Shown: one piece after another, positions 5,346-5,726 of the stretch
Numbering within the stretch: position 1 is the stretch's first letter
How the letters are laid out: each line of letters opens with the position of its first letter
Origin: Candidatus Aminicenantota bacterium
Lineage (GTDB): Bacteria > Acidobacteriota > Aminicenantia > Aminicenantales > Aminicenantaceae
Direction of reading: 5' to 3'
DNA length: 5,726 bases
Assembly: GCA_023135995.1 (NCBI GenBank)
Contig: JAGLRY010000206.1
Coordinates: 1 to 5,726 of the forward strand
The notes under the pieces: model-generated
Told to the model about the DNA's origin: nothing
The model's input: the letters and a program-made list of their open reading frames with translations, nothing else
Database searches by the model: none
Program-made: the position numbers and the translations under genes

Positions 5346-5422
5346 GAGGAGGGCCGGAGAGAGGAATCCCCGTTCTTCCTGCTCCCTTTCAAGATTAGCT
5401 ATGCCTTGGATGGGCCCTCCTC
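5346..5422 (+). ncRNA. Candidate structured RNA with a possible three-way junction
   Basis: GAGGAGGGCC (5346-5355) pairs perfectly with GGCCCTCCTC (5413-5422), a 10-bp GC-rich closing helix enclosing 57 nt. Inside, GGAG (5356-5359) pairs with CTCC (5382-5385) and AGGAA (5362-5366) with TTCCT (5376-5380), giving one interrupted hairpin. CAAG (5390-5393) pairs with CTTG (5405-5408), giving a second, weaker one. The closing helix plus two internal hairpins is a three-way junction. No known riboswitch or housekeeping RNA signature was recognised. The tail TCTTCATTTCC is only moderately T-rich. The strand is tentative, based on the upstream TTGACA. A palindromic mobile repeat would look similar. 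Confidence 0.35.
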
Positions 5423-5452
5423 TTCATTTCCAATTTAATTTTCCGAATTCAT

Positions 5453-5470
5453 AGTGACATATCACTTTTT
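5453..5470 (+). terminator. Small hairpin with T-run, possible weak terminator
   Basis: AGTGA (5453-5457) and TCACT (5462-5466) enclose the loop CATA, and the right arm runs directly into TTTT (5467-5470). This is the layout of an intrinsic terminator on the plus strand, but the stem has only five pairs. It would end an RNA covering the 5346-5422 element. Confidence 0.3.
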
Positions 5471-5484
5471 GGGGGTCAATAGCC

Positions 5485-5549
5485 TTTAAGGGTGGCTGGG
5501 GGGATGATTTTCAAATCTTCGTTTTCACCTCTAGCGGTTACCCCTTAAA
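5485..5549 (+). repeat. Long imperfect inverted repeat with G-U pairs on the plus strand
   Basis: TTTAAGGG (5485-5492) pairs exactly with CCCTTAAA (5542-5549). Past a single bulged C (5541), TGGCTG (5493-5498) continues with CGGTTA (5535-5540) through one A-U, two G-C and three G-U pairs, for 14 pairs in all. Inside, GGGG near 5499 can meet CCTC (5528-5531), and GATT (5506-5509) with AATC (5514-5517) form a small apical hairpin. On the minus strand the G-U pairs would be C-A mismatches, so if this is an RNA stem it is read from the plus strand. Confidence 0.4.
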
Positions 5550-5726
5550 ATAGAAAATCCAAAACTCAGAATTCAACATCCCGGCAAAAACGCGGTTTCA
5601 CTATCAAAATTTTAGACAAATTTGTGATTCATTATTGTACCTGAACTATTCATAAAAAATGTCGATACTTTGTTCAACAAAAGCAATATCAAATATTTAC
5701 ATTATTCTTCCAGCAAGCCACTCTGA

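Larger units (their letters stand above)
5182..5726. other. 545-bp non-coding region rich in inverted repeats
   Basis: No open frame here has a start, a ribosome-binding site and recognisable protein sequence. The region is AT-rich but contains GC-rich paired islands at 5346-5422 and 5485-5549, a feature of structured RNA or of non-coding mobile repeats. The last 170 bp are AT-rich and include the palindromes AAAATTTT (5606-5613) and ACAAATTTGT (5616-5625). No tRNA, tmRNA, SRP RNA, RNase P RNA or known riboswitch core was recognised. The individual elements are listed separately. Confidence 0.6.

Noticed and set aside
5346..5422. Glycine riboswitch, SRP RNA or RNase P RNA
   Set aside because: GGAGAG and GGGCCC blocks are superficially similar, but the conserved cores of these families (for example the GGTCCGGAAGGAAGCAGC region of SRP RNA) are absent.
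5500..5520. GATTTTCAAATC as a tRNA T-arm
   Set aside because: The TTCAAAT loop is suggestive, but the flanking bases do not form a 5-bp T stem and no acceptor, D or anticodon arm can be drawn around it on either strand.
5659..5726. A 22-codon frame from ATG 5659, open to the window end
   Set aside because: It has no Shine-Dalgarno, its sequence resembles no protein start I know, and it is too short to judge. It could be the beginning of a real gene beyond the window, but the visible part does not support a call.

Overview
The window looks like bacterial chromosome from an anaerobe or microaerophile of moderate GC content. Candidatus Aminicenantes, Acidobacteriota or a related deep-branching phylum fits best. 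This rests on gene types, not on a marker gene: a zinc-ribbon/Hanks kinase/TolB-like/TPR fusion of a kind common in those groups, a one-iron superoxide reductase typical of anaerobes, and an inositol-phosphate synthase of the type known from Bacteroides. No rRNA, tRNA, CRISPR array, transposase or phage gene was seen.

Layout, left to right. Positions 1-105 hold the last 34 codons of a DUF4440/SnoaL-like (NTF2-fold) protein. A 99-bp gap with a weak promoter leads to a 787-residue cytoplasmic Ser/Thr protein kinase (205-2568). Directly behind its stop is an unannotated remnant (about 2570-2752) that reads as the C-terminus of a nitroreductase without the rest of the enzyme. Convergent to it, on the minus strand, is a full-length myo-inositol-1-phosphate synthase (2783-4102). 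A 213-bp divergent intergenic region carries promoter-like sites for both sides and a 17-bp dyad near the predicted synthase transcription start. On the plus strand follow a small exported protein of unknown function (4316-4759), a long hairpin, a good sigma70-type promoter, and a one-iron superoxide reductase (4852-5181).

The last 545 bp (5182-5726) contain no convincing gene but are not featureless. They start with a T9A7 tract and a perfect TTGACA, then show four separate inverted repeats. One closes a possible three-way junction (5346-5422). Another is a long stem that needs G-U pairs on the plus-strand RNA (5485-5549). This is the best candidate for something undescribed here: a structured RNA or a non-coding mobile repeat.

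The genes do not form one obvious pathway. Superoxide reductase detoxifies superoxide, the synthase makes the inositol headgroup precursor from glucose 6-phosphate, and the kinase is a signalling hub of unknown targets. Changes of strand and separate promoters suggest mostly single-gene transcription units. A cross-cutting oddity is that three of the four complete genes have a tiny upstream reading frame whose stop codon overlaps the gene's start codon. No calculation was run; all homology calls come from reading the protein sequences.
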